A stretch of 31,107 bases of DNA from JANWYQ01 sp034432445 (GTDB lineage: Bacteria > Chloroflexota > Anaerolineae > JAAEKA01), in contig DAOUBX010000260.1 in NCBI GenBank assembly GCA_034432445.1, positions 1 through 31,107 on the forward strand, written 5' to 3'. A program made the position numbers and the translations under genes. Within the stretch, counting starts at the first letter, position 1. Each line of letters starts with the position of its first letter. This document shows, one piece after another, positions 1 through 7,699 of this stretch. The notes below the pieces were generated by a model. That model was not told the DNA's origin. It saw only the letters and a list, made by a program, of their open reading frames with translations, and searched no databases.

Positions 1-88
1 GGGCACTTAAGGCTGCGCTGGCCAGGGCGTCTGCAGAGCCGGCTCAAGCTGGGAACCGGTCGCAAGTGCCCGGCACCTGAATAGTTAC
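1..88 (+). mobile_element. MITE-like inverted-repeat element, copy A (left-truncated by window edge)
   Basis: The right 88 bases of the repeated element are present, ending in CCTGAATAGTTAC. Bases 1-66 match 31042-31107 at the other window end with one mismatch (G at 53, A at 31094). The left arm is missing because the window starts inside the element. The 8 bases after its end are GTCCGTTC, so a target duplication cannot be tested. It lies 39 bases past the dnaA stop codon. In this annotation '+' means that the arm carrying the extra CCATAG-like bases is on the left. Confidence 0.85.
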
Positions 89-127
89 GTCCGTTCGATC
101 AGATATGCCGTTAGACCATGACAGAGG

Positions 128-1573
128 CTAACCACTCTCCCTAAGGCTTCGCGCGCGCACCCGCACCGGCTGGGGCGCCAGCATCTGGTCGCGCACGGCC
201 TCCATCCGACGCGGCAAGTCACTGTCGGTTTCTAGCAGGTCCGTCACTTTGCGCACGCTGTGCATCACCGTGGCATGATCACGGCCGCCAAACAGCGCCC
301 CGATGCGCGCAAAGGAAAGCTGCAAGTCCTCACGCAGCACATACATGGCAACCTGGCGCGCCAGCGCCACGTTCTTCTGGCGACCGGCGCCGATGACGTC
401 CTCGACGGCCACGCCAAACTCGTGGGCAACAAGAGCGATCACGTCCTCCGGCTCAACCTGGGCTTTGCGCGGCGCCATGTCGGCCAGAATCGCTTCCACG
501 GCAGCCGGGGTGAGCCGCGTGTCGCTCAGGCTGAAATGAGCGGTCACCTTGGTCAAGGCACCCTCCAGCTCGCGCACGTTGGTCGGCACGAGGTAGGCGA
601 TCTTCTCCAGCACCTCATTCGGCAGCGCCAAACCATGCGCCGTCGCTTTGGCCTGCAGGATAGCCACGCGCATTTCTAACGTAGGAGGCTGGATGTCTAC
701 CATCAGGCCCCACTCGAAGCGCGAGCGCAGGCGGTTCTCCAGCGTGGCGATGGCTTTCGGAGGCCGATCGCTGGCCAGGACGATCTGGCGCCCAGAGGCG
801 TGCAGAGCGTCGAACGTGTGGAACAGCTCTTCCTGCGTGCTTGCTTTGCCGGCCAGGAACTGGATGTCATCCACCAACAACACGTCGCCGGTGCGATATT
901 TGGCGCGAAACTGCTCCTGAGTGTTGGTGCGGATGGCCGTCACCAGCTCGTTAGTGAAGACTTCACAGGACACGTACACGGCTTTGTAGCCGTCCTGCCG
1001 CACGCGATGGCCAATCGCGTGCAACAAGTGCGTCTTGCCCAGCCCCACACCGCTGTAAATGAACAGGGGATTGTAGCGCCCCCCGGGCCCATCGGCCACC
1101 GCCATGGCCGCTGCGTGGGCAATGCGGTTGTTCGGGCCCACAATGAAGTTCTCGAACACGTAATCCGCGACCAGGGGTAGCCCGGCTGGACCCGACTCGG
1201 GTGAGACGGACGCCTTGGCCGCTTCCGTTGCAGGGCGATCGAACAGCGGCGCAGGACGGTCGACGCTGCGCACCGGCGCCGGCTGCACGGTGTACTTGAC
1301 CTCCACAGCGCGGTTGACAATATGCTGAAGCGTCCGTTTAACGACGCGGTTGAGCCGAATCTCTAGCCAGTCCTTGACAAACCCGTTGGGCACGGCGATG
1401 ATGAAAGTGCCGTCCTCATGGGCCAAGAACCGCGTGGGATGCAAGTACATCTCGTAGGTGTCGGCGGTTACTTGCAACTGTAACTCGCCCAAAGCGGCTT
1501 GCCAGGCTTTTTCGGGGTTGAGCAAGGACGCGCTGCTGCCTTGGGAGTGATGTGGGGAACTGTGCGTAGGCAT
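128..1573 (-). CDS. dnaA: Chromosomal replication initiator protein DnaA
   Basis: DnaA binds oriC boxes and opens the duplex in an ATP-dependent way. Domain I (KAWQAALGELQLQV, about residues 20-80) is followed by a short linker. The AAA+ domain starts near 'YVFENFIVGPNNRIAHAAA', has the P-loop GVGLGKT at about residues 175-181 and Walker B LLVDDIQF. Domain IV carries the DnaA signature GGRDHATVMHSVRKV around residues 429-443. The ATG at 1573 gives 481 residues, a normal DnaA length. The frame stays open to a TTG at 1612, and neither start has a strong Shine-Dalgarno. A good promoter lies about 250 bases upstream, leaving a long leader. No dnaN or other replication gene is adjacent, so the classical dnaA-dnaN cluster is absent. 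Element A follows the stop. Confidence 0.97.
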   Translation of the reverse strand: MPTHSSPHHSQGSSASLLNPEKAWQAALGELQLQVTADTYEMYLHPTRFLAHEDGTFIIAVPNGFVKDWLEIRLNRVVKRTLQHIVNRAVEVKYTVQPAPVRSVDRPAPLFDRPATEAAKASVSPESGPAGLPLVADYVFENFIVGPNNRIAHAAAMAVADGPGGRYNPLFIYSGVGLGKTHLLHAIGHRVRQDGYKAVYVSCEVFTNELVTAIRTNTQEQFRAKYRTGDVLLVDDIQFLAGKASTQEELFHTFDALHASGRQIVLASDRPPKAIATLENRLRSRFEWGLMVDIQPPTLEMRVAILQAKATAHGLALPNEVLEKIAYLVPTNVRELEGALTKVTAHFSLSDTRLTPAAVEAILADMAPRKAQVEPEDVIALVAHEFGVAVEDVIGAGRQKNVALARQVAMYVLREDLQLSFARIGALFGGRDHATVMHSVRKVTDLLETDSDLPRRMEAVRDQMLAPQPVRVRARSLRESG

Positions 1574-2253
1574 TGGTGTCTTATCTCTGTCCAAGAGGGC
1601 GCGCGCCAGCAAGTGCGGCTAGCATTCCTAACCGCCGATGACAACCGACTTGTGTGGTTCTGCCAGGCTAAAATGATTCTTGTCGACTGGATCGTAGGCC
1701 GGATGGCAAGCGGGGTGCCTGCCAAGGACGACGACTTCTACGAAGGCTACCACCCGATAGCCTGTGGGCGCGAATGCTCGATGCAGGACACTATCAGGCA
1801 CCGCGACCGTTACGATCTGAAGCGCATTGTAGCGCAAGTCGCCGGATCGTCAATTGAGTGTCAGAAAACACTTTGACCTTCAGGCCGAACATTATGTTTT
1901 GCCCGTCGATCAGAACGCTTGTCTTACGCGGTATCTAGTGCGCCACCGTTGCGCATAACACTAGAACAATCACAGGACTCGCCATAACCCCTTGCTTATG
2001 TTCAATCTTGGCCCCGCAGATGTTAACACAACTTTAAGGTAGGGTAAAGACTTGAAGACTCTGTGAATGCTACATATTGTATGCGCCAGAAGCCGTCACA
2101 CTAGATATTGCGGACGAACCTGCGCGCGAGCCGCCAGAAATGCGGCAGGGTACCTGGCGACAACCGCGCAGAACAGCAGGGTCACAAGATCGACACGACA
2201 TCAACTGCACAACGATACGGACGCCGGAGACCCCTTCTGCCTGCGCCTGCATC
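1574..2253. other. 680-base noncoding region upstream of dnaA
   Basis: This region holds the dnaA leader and promoter and then AT-richer DNA. The three 60-base lines at 1861-1920, 1981-2040 and 2041-2100 each count 27 G+C (45%), well below the neighbouring genes. No convincing protein-coding frame is seen. The best DnaA-box-like 9-mer is at 2062-2070 (GCATTCACA on the minus strand, 7/9 to TTATNCACA), and there is no cluster. It could be an origin remnant or simply a regulatory spacer. Confidence 0.5.
1826..1853 (-). promoter_or_regulatory. dnaA promoter (TTGACG-16-TACAAT)
   Basis: On the minus strand TTGACG (1848-1853) and TACAAT (1826-1831) are separated by 16 bases. This is close to the sigma70 consensus. 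Transcription would start near 1819 and give a leader of roughly 245 bases before the dnaA ATG. Confidence 0.6.
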
Positions 2254-2409
2254 TCAACCTTTACCGCCCAGGAGGCGCTTGAGGCGTTCGATCAGCGATG
2301 GCTTGCCTACGCTACCATCCGCCTGCTCGCGGGGCTTGAAGCGCTGACCACATTGCGGGCAACGATCGGCGTCGGCCGGCAACTTAAAACCACAGTTGTA
2401 GCATTCCAT
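2254..2409 (-). CDS. 51-residue zinc-ribbon protein
   Basis: This small gene reads MECYNCGFKLPADADRCPQC, then GQRFKPREQADG and a basic tail ending LIERLKRLLGGKG. Two CxxC knuckles (C3/C6 and C17/C20) form a one-domain zinc ribbon of the kind often labelled zinc-ribbon domain protein. The lysine/arginine- and leucine-rich C-terminus could be an amphipathic helix. A clear Shine-Dalgarno, GAGGAGTG, ends five bases before the ATG. That Shine-Dalgarno lies in the left copy of the 8-bp target duplication of element B. Before the insertion the gene apparently sat three bases after the ybaK stop. No specific function can be assigned; nucleic-acid or protein binding is the general expectation for such ribbons. 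Confidence 0.85.
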   Translation of the reverse strand: MECYNCGFKLPADADRCPQCGQRFKPREQADGSVGKPSLIERLKRLLGGKG

Positions 2410-2421
2410 GGTTCACTCCTC

Positions 2422-2532
2422 GTAACTACTCAGCCATAGGTGCCGGGCATTTGGATGCTGGTTTGCAAACGTGTCTGCGAAGCCAACGTAGGTCGCAAAT
2501 CGCCTACAAATGCCCGGCACTTGAGCAGTTAC
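2422..2532 (+). mobile_element. MITE-like inverted-repeat element, copy B, with perfect 8-bp target duplication
   Basis: The 111-bp element starts GTAACTACTCAG and ends CTTGAGCAGTTAC. It is flanked by CACTCCTC at 2414-2421 and again at 2533-2540. The inner arms are CGGGCATTTG and CAAATGCCCG, which pair with each other but differ from the other copies. The interior has diverged most of the six copies. The right end supplies the TAA stop of the neighbouring ybaK frame. No coding capacity is present, so any transposition would need a transposase acting in trans. Confidence 0.88.
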
Positions 2533-3035
2533 CACTCCTCGACATCGTCTGTTGCGGTGCGCACGTCGATCACGTGCGCCTCTGTCACGCGCAGCAGCTC
2601 TTGCGGCGTGATCTGCAAGAGCGTCCGCTCGTCGCCGCCGCCGGCATAGACCACGGCTTCCCGGAGCACATTTTGGTCCACCAGGGTGAGCAGCGGTGCA
2701 GGGTAGCCGAACGGTGGCACACCGCCCGCCGGATAACCGGTGAGCGCCAACACGACCTCCGGTGGGGCCAAGCGGATACGCTTGCGTCCCACGCCGAACC
2801 GTGTCGCCAGTTTGCGGTAGTCGATCTGCGCCGTGCCGTTGGTGATCACCACCGCTGCATTCTGGGAGGCGCCGTCCTTGATCAGAAACAACACCGACTT
2901 GACGATCTGTTCCTCACGGCACCCCATGGCGCGCGCCGCTAAAGCGACGGTTGGCGTCTCATGCGCAGGTCGCACTAATTGCGCTGCAATGCGGTGCTCA
3001 TTGACATAGCGCTCCAAGTCGGCGGGTGTGTACAC
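2529..3035 (-). CDS. ybaK: YbaK/EbsC-family aminoacyl-tRNA deacylase (editing-domain) protein
   Basis: The YbaK/ProX family hydrolyses mischarged aminoacyl-tRNAs in trans, for example Cys-tRNA(Pro). The protein shows the family pattern: the conserved lysine in EEQIVKSVLFLIKD, the TGYPAGGVPPFG loop, and the ending VYAGGGDERTLLQITPQELLRV. Of two in-frame GTG starts, the one at 3035 has AAGGTG six bases upstream and gives 168 residues; the GTG at 3044 has no Shine-Dalgarno. The last two codons, TGG TAA, arise from the insertion of element B: without it the frame would end GAG GAG TGA. A promoter lies at 3092-3120. The exact tRNA substrate cannot be told from sequence. Confidence 0.88.
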   Translation of the reverse strand: MYTPADLERYVNEHRIAAQLVRPAHETPTVALAARAMGCREEQIVKSVLFLIKDGASQNAAVVITNGTAQIDYRKLATRFGVGRKRIRLAPPEVVLALTGYPAGGVPPFGYPAPLLTLVDQNVLREAVVYAGGGDERTLLQITPQELLRVTEAHVIDVRTATDDVEEW

Positions 3036-3064
3036 AGCCAGCACCTTGTGCGATCAAGATGGAC

Positions 3065-3078
3065 GGGACAGATGTCCC
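3065..3078. promoter_or_regulatory. Small dyad in the ybaK leader
   Basis: GGGACA and TGTCCC are separated by two bases just downstream of the predicted ybaK transcription start (about 3085, minus strand). It could be an operator or a short mRNA hairpin. No regulator is recognised. Confidence 0.3.
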
Positions 3079-3091
3079 TTGAACAGACGCC

Positions 3092-3120
3092 ATTGTAACC
3101 GAGAAACGCCATTCGGCCAA
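3092..3120 (-). promoter_or_regulatory. ybaK promoter (TTGGCC-17-TACAAT)
   Basis: On the minus strand TTGGCC (3115-3120) and TACAAT (3092-3097) have a 17-base spacer. The predicted start near 3085 leaves about 50 bases before the GTG codon. Confidence 0.6.
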
Positions 3121-3173
3121 GGCCAACCACGTGTTGGGCGCCAATCCGCCAGTCTGTGAATCCATCGCATCTG

Positions 3174-3182
3174 TGGTAAACT
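3174..3182 (+). promoter_or_regulatory. Possible extended -10 for the RNase II-family gene
   Basis: TGG-TAAACT resembles an extended -10 box (TGn-TATAAT) pointing at the gene starting at 3303. No -35 box is visible at the right distance, so this is a weak call. Confidence 0.3.
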
Positions 3183-3302
3183 AGCTCCGGTGCGTAGGAA
3201 ATTGGGTGTTCAGGCTGTGGGTTTTTGGATGCCTCAGAACGACCAAACTCCCGCCTTCTATAGATTACCGGTTCAACGGGCATTTGCATCACGAGGTTCA
3301 CC

Positions 3303-5129
3303 ATGACCGAAGCTGCCGTTCATCCCCACAGCCTGGTGCTCTACAAAGGGCAGCCCGCCTTGGTTAAACGCGCCGCTGATAAGTTGGAGCTCCTTTTGCC
3401 GGACGGCAGCAGCACCAAAGTGCGCCTAAAGGACGTGGATCTGCTGCATCCCGGCCCCCTGCAAAGCCTCGATGAGTTGACCGCACCGCGCGGCGAGATT
3501 CAAACCGCCTGGGAATTGCTGGCCGGCCAAAGGACCACCCTGCGTGAGCTGGCCGAGTTGATCTACGATGTCTATACACCCGCCACGGCATGGGCAACGT
3601 GGCAATTAGTGGGGCAGGGATTGTATTTCCACGGAACTCCCAACGCAATTACCGTGCGTTCCGCCGCCGAGGTGGCTCAAGAAGAGGCTACGCGGGCGCG
3701 CCGCGCCGCCGAAGAACAAGCCTGGGCGGCGTGTTTGGCGCGGGTGCGGCAGAAGCGTTACCTGCCGGAGGATGAGCGCTTTCTGCGGGATGTCGAACAA
3801 TTGGCCTTGAATCGCACAGATAAGAGCGCACTTCTGCGCGAGTTGGGCCGCGCGCAGACCGCAGAGAACGCCCATGCGCTGCTACTGGAGATCGGCTACT
3901 GGGATGTGACCTTCAACCCGCACCCGCGTCGTCTGGAAGTCGCTGTCAACGATCCCGACCTCCCCTTGCCTCCTTTGCCGGCCGAGGAGCGCCGCGATTT
4001 GACGCACCTGCCGGCCTTTGCCATCGACGACGAAGGCACCACAGACCCGGACGATGCCGTTGCTTGGGATGGGCAGAGGCTGTGGGTGCATGTGGCTGAC
4101 GCAGCCGCCCTCGTCGCGCCGGACAGTCCGGCCGATTTGGCGGCCCGGGAGCGAGGCGCCAACCTCTACTTGCCTGAGGGCACTGTGTCGATGTTGCCGC
4201 TGCAGGCCACCGCTGTGTTGGGCCTGGGCCTGGCTGAGATATCGCCTGCGCTCTCTTTTGCCGTCACCTTAGACCCCTACGGCGAGATCGTCGGCGTAGA
4301 GATCATGCCGACGTGGGTGCGCGTCACCAGGCTCACCTACGCCGAGGCGGAAGCCCGACTGACCGAGGAACCTCTGCATACCCTCTATCGGCTGGCTCAG
4401 CAACGGCAGGCGCGGCGCCGGGCTAATGGGGCAATCACCCTGGATCTACCGGAGGTCAAGATACGCGTGGTCGATGGCCAGGTGCAGATCACACCGCTGC
4501 CGCCGTTGCGCAGCCGGGACCTGGTCGCCGAGGCAATGCTGGCAGCCGGCGAAGCCACAGCACGCTTCGCCAACGATCACCAGATCGCTCTTCCCTTTAC
4601 CACCCAAGACCCACCCGATGCCCCGGCTGAGCCGCTGCCGGACGGCCTGGCAGGGATGTTTGCCCTGCGCAAAACGCTCAAACGCAGCCAGCAGAGCAGC
4701 GTGCCCACGCCGCACAGCGGCCTGGGGCTGGACGTCTACGTGCGCGCAACCAGCCCCTTGCGCCGCTACCTGGATCTTGTGGCACACCAGCAGCTGCGGG
4801 CGTTCTTGCGAGGCGGCCCCTTGCTCGACACAGCGGCCTTGCTGGAGCGGGTCGGCGCCGCCGAAGCCATCACCGGCAGCGTCGCCTATGCCGAACGTCT
4901 GTCACGGCAGCACTGGACGCTGGTCTATCTACTTCAACATCCCGGTTGGCGCGGCGAAGGGGTTGTGGTGGAGGCCAAAGGGCCGCGCGCTGTGATTCTT
5001 ATCCCCGAGTTGGCTTGGGAAACCAGAGCCCACCTGCGCCGTGAGCTGCCGTTGAACAGCGTGGTGCAGCTCACGCTGACCGGCGTAGACTTGCCGACGC
5101 TGGACGCCTTTTTCCGCGTCGAGAGCTAA
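3303..5129 (+). CDS. RNase II-family 3'-5' exoribonuclease (RNB domain)
   Basis: This protein degrades RNA processively from the 3' end in the cytoplasm. The RNB catalytic domain begins near residue 230. The four metal-binding aspartates follow the RNase II pattern D-x5-D-x-D-D at D242, D248, D250 and D251 (IDDEGTTDPDDAV). The second signature, ATSPLRRYLDLVAHQQL, spans about residues 482-498 and includes the arginine pair of the active site. The N-terminal 70 residues look like a small beta-barrel ending KDVDLLHPGP, and a short beta-rich tail follows RNB. At 608 residues it is shorter than RNase R (two cold-shock domains plus S1) and resembles the cyanobacterial/organellar RNase II type. The ATG has GAGG six bases upstream. 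Its stop lies four bases from the converging deacetylase gene. Confidence 0.92.
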   Translation: MTEAAVHPHSLVLYKGQPALVKRAADKLELLLPDGSSTKVRLKDVDLLHPGPLQSLDELTAPRGEIQTAWELLAGQRTTLRELAELIYDVYTPATAWATWQLVGQGLYFHGTPNAITVRSAAEVAQEEATRARRAAEEQAWAACLARVRQKRYLPEDERFLRDVEQLALNRTDKSALLRELGRAQTAENAHALLLEIGYWDVTFNPHPRRLEVAVNDPDLPLPPLPAEERRDLTHLPAFAIDDEGTTDPDDAVAWDGQRLWVHVADAAALVAPDSPADLAARERGANLYLPEGTVSMLPLQATAVLGLGLAEISPALSFAVTLDPYGEIVGVEIMPTWVRVTRLTYAEAEARLTEEPLHTLYRLAQQRQARRRANGAITLDLPEVKIRVVDGQVQITPLPPLRSRDLVAEAMLAAGEATARFANDHQIALPFTTQDPPDAPAEPLPDGLAGMFALRKTLKRSQQSSVPTPHSGLGLDVYVRATSPLRRYLDLVAHQQLRAFLRGGPLLDTAALLERVGAAEAITGSVAYAERLSRQHWTLVYLLQHPGWRGEGVVVEAKGPRAVILIPELAWETRAHLRRELPLNSVVQLTLTGVDLPTLDAFFRVES

Positions 5130-5133
5130 TGGC

Positions 5134-6000
5134 CTAGCCGATGGGGCCGAACAGATCGTTCAACACCTTGCCCTTGGGGTTAGGCGGAGGATAGCCCTGC
5201 ATGAACGTTTCGTAGCCCAGCAGTCGGCGCTGGAGGAAGCCAGGCAGACGTTGCCCAAAGGTCTGCTCGCCGCCTTGGCTTTTGTGACAGGCCGCGGCCC
5301 GGCTTTTGATGGCACGGTAAGGCCACACGTCGATGCGGGCGTGGATGGGCGTCTCCCAGCCGACGATCTGCACGAGGTCGATATCCTTGTTGCGGCCAAA
5401 CTGGCGGGGATTGCGGCCGACCAAGGGCATCAGGCGCACCAGCCATTTCAGCCAGCCGGCGCTGAAGGCCGTAAAAAAGAGACGTTGCGGCTGCCAGGGT
5501 GCGCCGGCCTCGGGGTATTGGCCGGCGTCGCCGGCTGCGGCAAAAGCCTGCCGCGTGGCCTGGTGCAGCTTGATGTGATCGGGATGGCCATAGCCGCCGA
5601 ACTCGTTGTCGCAGATGACCACCTGGGGCCGATGCCGGCGTATTGAGGCCACGATCTGTTCGACAACTCGCTCCATGGGCGCCTGAAAGAGGCTGGCCGG
5701 ATGCTGGTTGTCGGGCGACCCGGCCATGCCGCTGTCGCGGTAGCCCAGCCAGTCGACACCCTTCAGCCCGAGGGTTTGCGCCGCACAGCAGAGCTCGGCT
5801 GCCCGTAGTTGCGCCGTGCTGGCGTAGCCTGCCAACATGGGGGCGTCCACGGTGCCGGCGTCGCCATCTGTAGCGCAGACTAGCCACACGTCCACTCCCT
5901 CAGCCGCATACTTGGCCAGGGTACCACCTGGGCCAAAGGATTCGTCGTCAGGATGGGCAAAAACAGCGAGCAACGTGCGGCGATCAGGGACAGCGTTCAT
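5134..6000 (-). CDS. PIG-L/LmbE-family deacetylase
   Basis: Members are zinc-dependent N-acetylglucosaminyl deacetylases or amidases (MshB, Mca, BshB, LmbE-like). The zinc site motif AHPDDE is at residues 15-20, and the second metal histidine lies in GYGHPDHIKLH (H139 and H142). The length, 288 residues, and the GGYGHPDH loop fit the MshB/Mca-like branch. That branch acts on GlcNAc-type pseudo-disaccharides in thiol metabolism, but no mycothiol or bacillithiol gene is nearby. The substrate is therefore open. AGGA stands eight bases before the ATG. The gene lies 112 bases downstream of rho on the same strand and may be cotranscribed with it. Confidence 0.88.
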   Translation of the reverse strand: MNAVPDRRTLLAVFAHPDDESFGPGGTLAKYAAEGVDVWLVCATDGDAGTVDAPMLAGYASTAQLRAAELCCAAQTLGLKGVDWLGYRDSGMAGSPDNQHPASLFQAPMERVVEQIVASIRRHRPQVVICDNEFGGYGHPDHIKLHQATRQAFAAAGDAGQYPEAGAPWQPQRLFFTAFSAGWLKWLVRLMPLVGRNPRQFGRNKDIDLVQIVGWETPIHARIDVWPYRAIKSRAAACHKSQGGEQTFGQRLPGFLQRRLLGYETFMQGYPPPNPKGKVLNDLFGPIG

Positions 6001-6112
6001 GAGAGGTTTCCTAAAGAAGGATCACAGGGACACGGGGGAACAGCCGGATGCACCGCGCCAAGCGGGACGGGCGGCGTCATGGGTCAAGACGGCGTGTGGC
6101 CTACGCCTTCCC

Positions 6113-7228
6113 TCACCGGAGCAGAGCTTCCATGGCGAGGTAGTTGTCGGGATAGGCGCGCAAGGCGTCGAGCATGACGGCCAGCGCCTCGTCGTCGGGC
6201 AGGCGCGCCAGCGCGCGGCGCACCCGCGCCATCAGCTCCATGGTAGTCGCATCCAGCAGCAAGCCCTCGCGGCGGGTGCCGGAACGCAGGATGTTGACCG
6301 CCGGATACAGCCCCAGCTGCGCCAGCCGGCGGTCGAGGTGCACCTCCATGTTGCCGGTGCCCTTGAACTCCTCGTAGACCACTTGATCGAGCCGGCTGCC
6401 GGTGTCGATCAGGCAGGTGGCGATGAGGGTGAGGCTGCCGCCGTCCTCGATCGCGCGCGCCGCGCCGAAGACCTGACGCAGCGGCGTCAAGGCCGCGGCG
6501 TCCATGCCGCCTGAAAGGGTCCGGCCGCCGCCGGGCGCAGCCAGGTTCTGCACGCGCGCCAGCCGGGTTAGGCTATCCAGCAAGACGACCACATGCCGGC
6601 CTTCCTCGGTCAAACGCCGCGCGTGCGCCATGGCCAGGTTGACGACGGCCGCCTGGTGATGGCTGGGCGCGTCGAGGTCGGCAACCAAGACCTGCCCCTC
6701 GACGGCGCGGCGCACCTCCGTGGCCTCCTCGGGGCGTTCTCCGACCAGCAACACAAGCAGCTCCAGCTCAGGATCGGCTGCGACAGCTTCGGCGATGTGG
6801 GCGAGAACAGTGCTCTTGCCCGCCTGCGGCGGGGCAACAATGAGCCCGCGCTGGCCGCGGCCGATGGGCGCAACGAGATCTAGCAGGCGGCCAGAAATAG
6901 CGCCGGGCCGATAGCCGAGCCGGATGATCCGGTCTGGGTGAACCGGAGTCAGCTCTTTGAAGTCGGGCCGCGCCGCCAGATTGGCAATGCCATGGCCGTT
7001 AACCCGCCACACCGTCTGCACCACCGCGCCGTAGTTGTCCTCGCTGGCCAGCGCGTCTACCCAATCGCCCAAGCGCAACCCCAGACGACGCACCAATGCA
7101 GTGGGCACGGTGGCCACCCCAGGCTCCGGCGTGGCGTTGGGCAGCAATCCGCCCCGGCCATGCTTATCCAAATCTAAAAAGCCCGCCACCGGAAACTGAC
7201 CGTGCGCCGGCCGGGGTGGCACCGGCAC
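6113..7228 (-). CDS. rho: Transcription termination factor Rho (short form)
   Basis: Rho is a hexameric RNA-dependent ATPase that ends transcription. The RNA-binding cold-shock-like domain (VAGFLDLDKHGRGGLLP) is followed by the ATPase core. Core landmarks are the P-loop APPQAGKST, LLVGERPEEATE, Walker B VVVLLDSLTRLARVQN, the SGGMDAAAL loop, TCLIDTGSRLDQVVYEEFKG and arginine-finger SGTRRE. The usual N-terminal helical domain is missing. The frame stays open to a GTG at 7483, but that GTG has no Shine-Dalgarno and lies upstream of a TACAAT box (7370-7375). I prefer the GTG at 7228 with GGGAG nine bases upstream (371 residues). GTG 7336 and TTG 7327 are alternatives. The first lysine of the usual PPKAGKT is glutamine here. 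Confidence 0.9.
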   Translation of the reverse strand: MPVPPRPAHGQFPVAGFLDLDKHGRGGLLPNATPEPGVATVPTALVRRLGLRLGDWVDALASEDNYGAVVQTVWRVNGHGIANLAARPDFKELTPVHPDRIIRLGYRPGAISGRLLDLVAPIGRGQRGLIVAPPQAGKSTVLAHIAEAVAADPELELLVLLVGERPEEATEVRRAVEGQVLVADLDAPSHHQAAVVNLAMAHARRLTEEGRHVVVLLDSLTRLARVQNLAAPGGGRTLSGGMDAAALTPLRQVFGAARAIEDGGSLTLIATCLIDTGSRLDQVVYEEFKGTGNMEVHLDRRLAQLGLYPAVNILRSGTRREGLLLDATTMELMARVRRALARLPDDEALAVMLDALRAYPDNYLAMEALLR

Positions 7229-7369
7229 GGGACCGGGCTCCCACCGCGGGCCAGCACGACGCGCTGCGGTCCGCCAACCAGTGATTTCGTATGCTGTGGT
7301 GGAATCTCCACTCCTTGAGCCAACCAAACCAAACACTCCGTGAGTAAGCTGGATGCATGAGGTAGTGCC

Positions 7370-7380
7370 ATTGTACCACA
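7370..7380 (-). promoter_or_regulatory. Possible rho promoter (extended -10 TGTGG-TACAAT)
   Basis: On the minus strand TGTGG precedes TACAAT. There is no clear -35 box 17 bases upstream. If it is used, the transcript starts near 7363 and excludes the GTG at 7483 as the rho start. Confidence 0.4.
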
Positions 7381-7514
7381 GGTGGCGAGATTTGCGCAGT
7401 CGCCGCGTGCCCTTGCTGGTGGCCTGACGATGTATTTCACACCTGACCGGATTACGGCTATACTTAAGCAGCGCGCGGCTCACTGCATGAGCGCCTTAGA
7501 CGCCTGCGTTTCCT

Positions 7515-7625
7515 GTAACTATTGAGGTGCCGGGCACTTACGACCGGTTTACAGCTTGAGCCGGCTCTGCAGACGCCCTGGCCAACGCAGCCTTAAGTGC
7601 CCGGCACCTAGGGCTGAATAGTTGC
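7515..7625 (-). mobile_element. MITE-like inverted-repeat element, copy C, with perfect 8-bp target duplication
   Basis: This 111-bp copy is in the reverse orientation. It starts GTAACTATTGAGG and ends CTGAATAGTTGC. The 8-mer CGTTTCCT occurs at 7507-7514 and again at 7626-7633, directly abutting both ends. The sequence is very close to copies A and F. It sits in the divergent rho/glgM promoter region. Confidence 0.9.
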
Positions 7626-7699
7626 CGTTTCCTAAGACACCTGTCCCCAGCCTGTACTCGTGTCTGATCATCCCCCCTACAAACTAAGGAAGGCGTACC

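Larger units (their letters stand above)
7229..7699. other. Divergent intergenic region between rho and glgM
   Basis: This 471-base stretch contains a rho promoter box, the in-frame but probably untranslated extension of the rho frame, and element C. A clear Shine-Dalgarno (AAGGAAGG) precedes glgM, but I see no convincing sigma70 promoter for glgM between element C and its start. Confidence 0.5.

Noticed and set aside
1628..1837. 69-residue frame on the minus strand upstream of dnaA
   Set aside because: Its start overlaps the dnaA -10 box and it has no Shine-Dalgarno or recognisable motif.
1613..2253. Origin of replication (oriC) beside dnaA
   Set aside because: The stretch is AT-richer, but I find only one weak DnaA-box-like 9-mer (2062-2070) and no cluster or 13-mer repeats. 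A GC-skew plot of the whole chromosome would be needed.
2077..2439. 120-residue plus-strand frame
   Set aside because: It lies antisense to the zinc-ribbon gene and across element B, with no ribosome-binding site and no family features.
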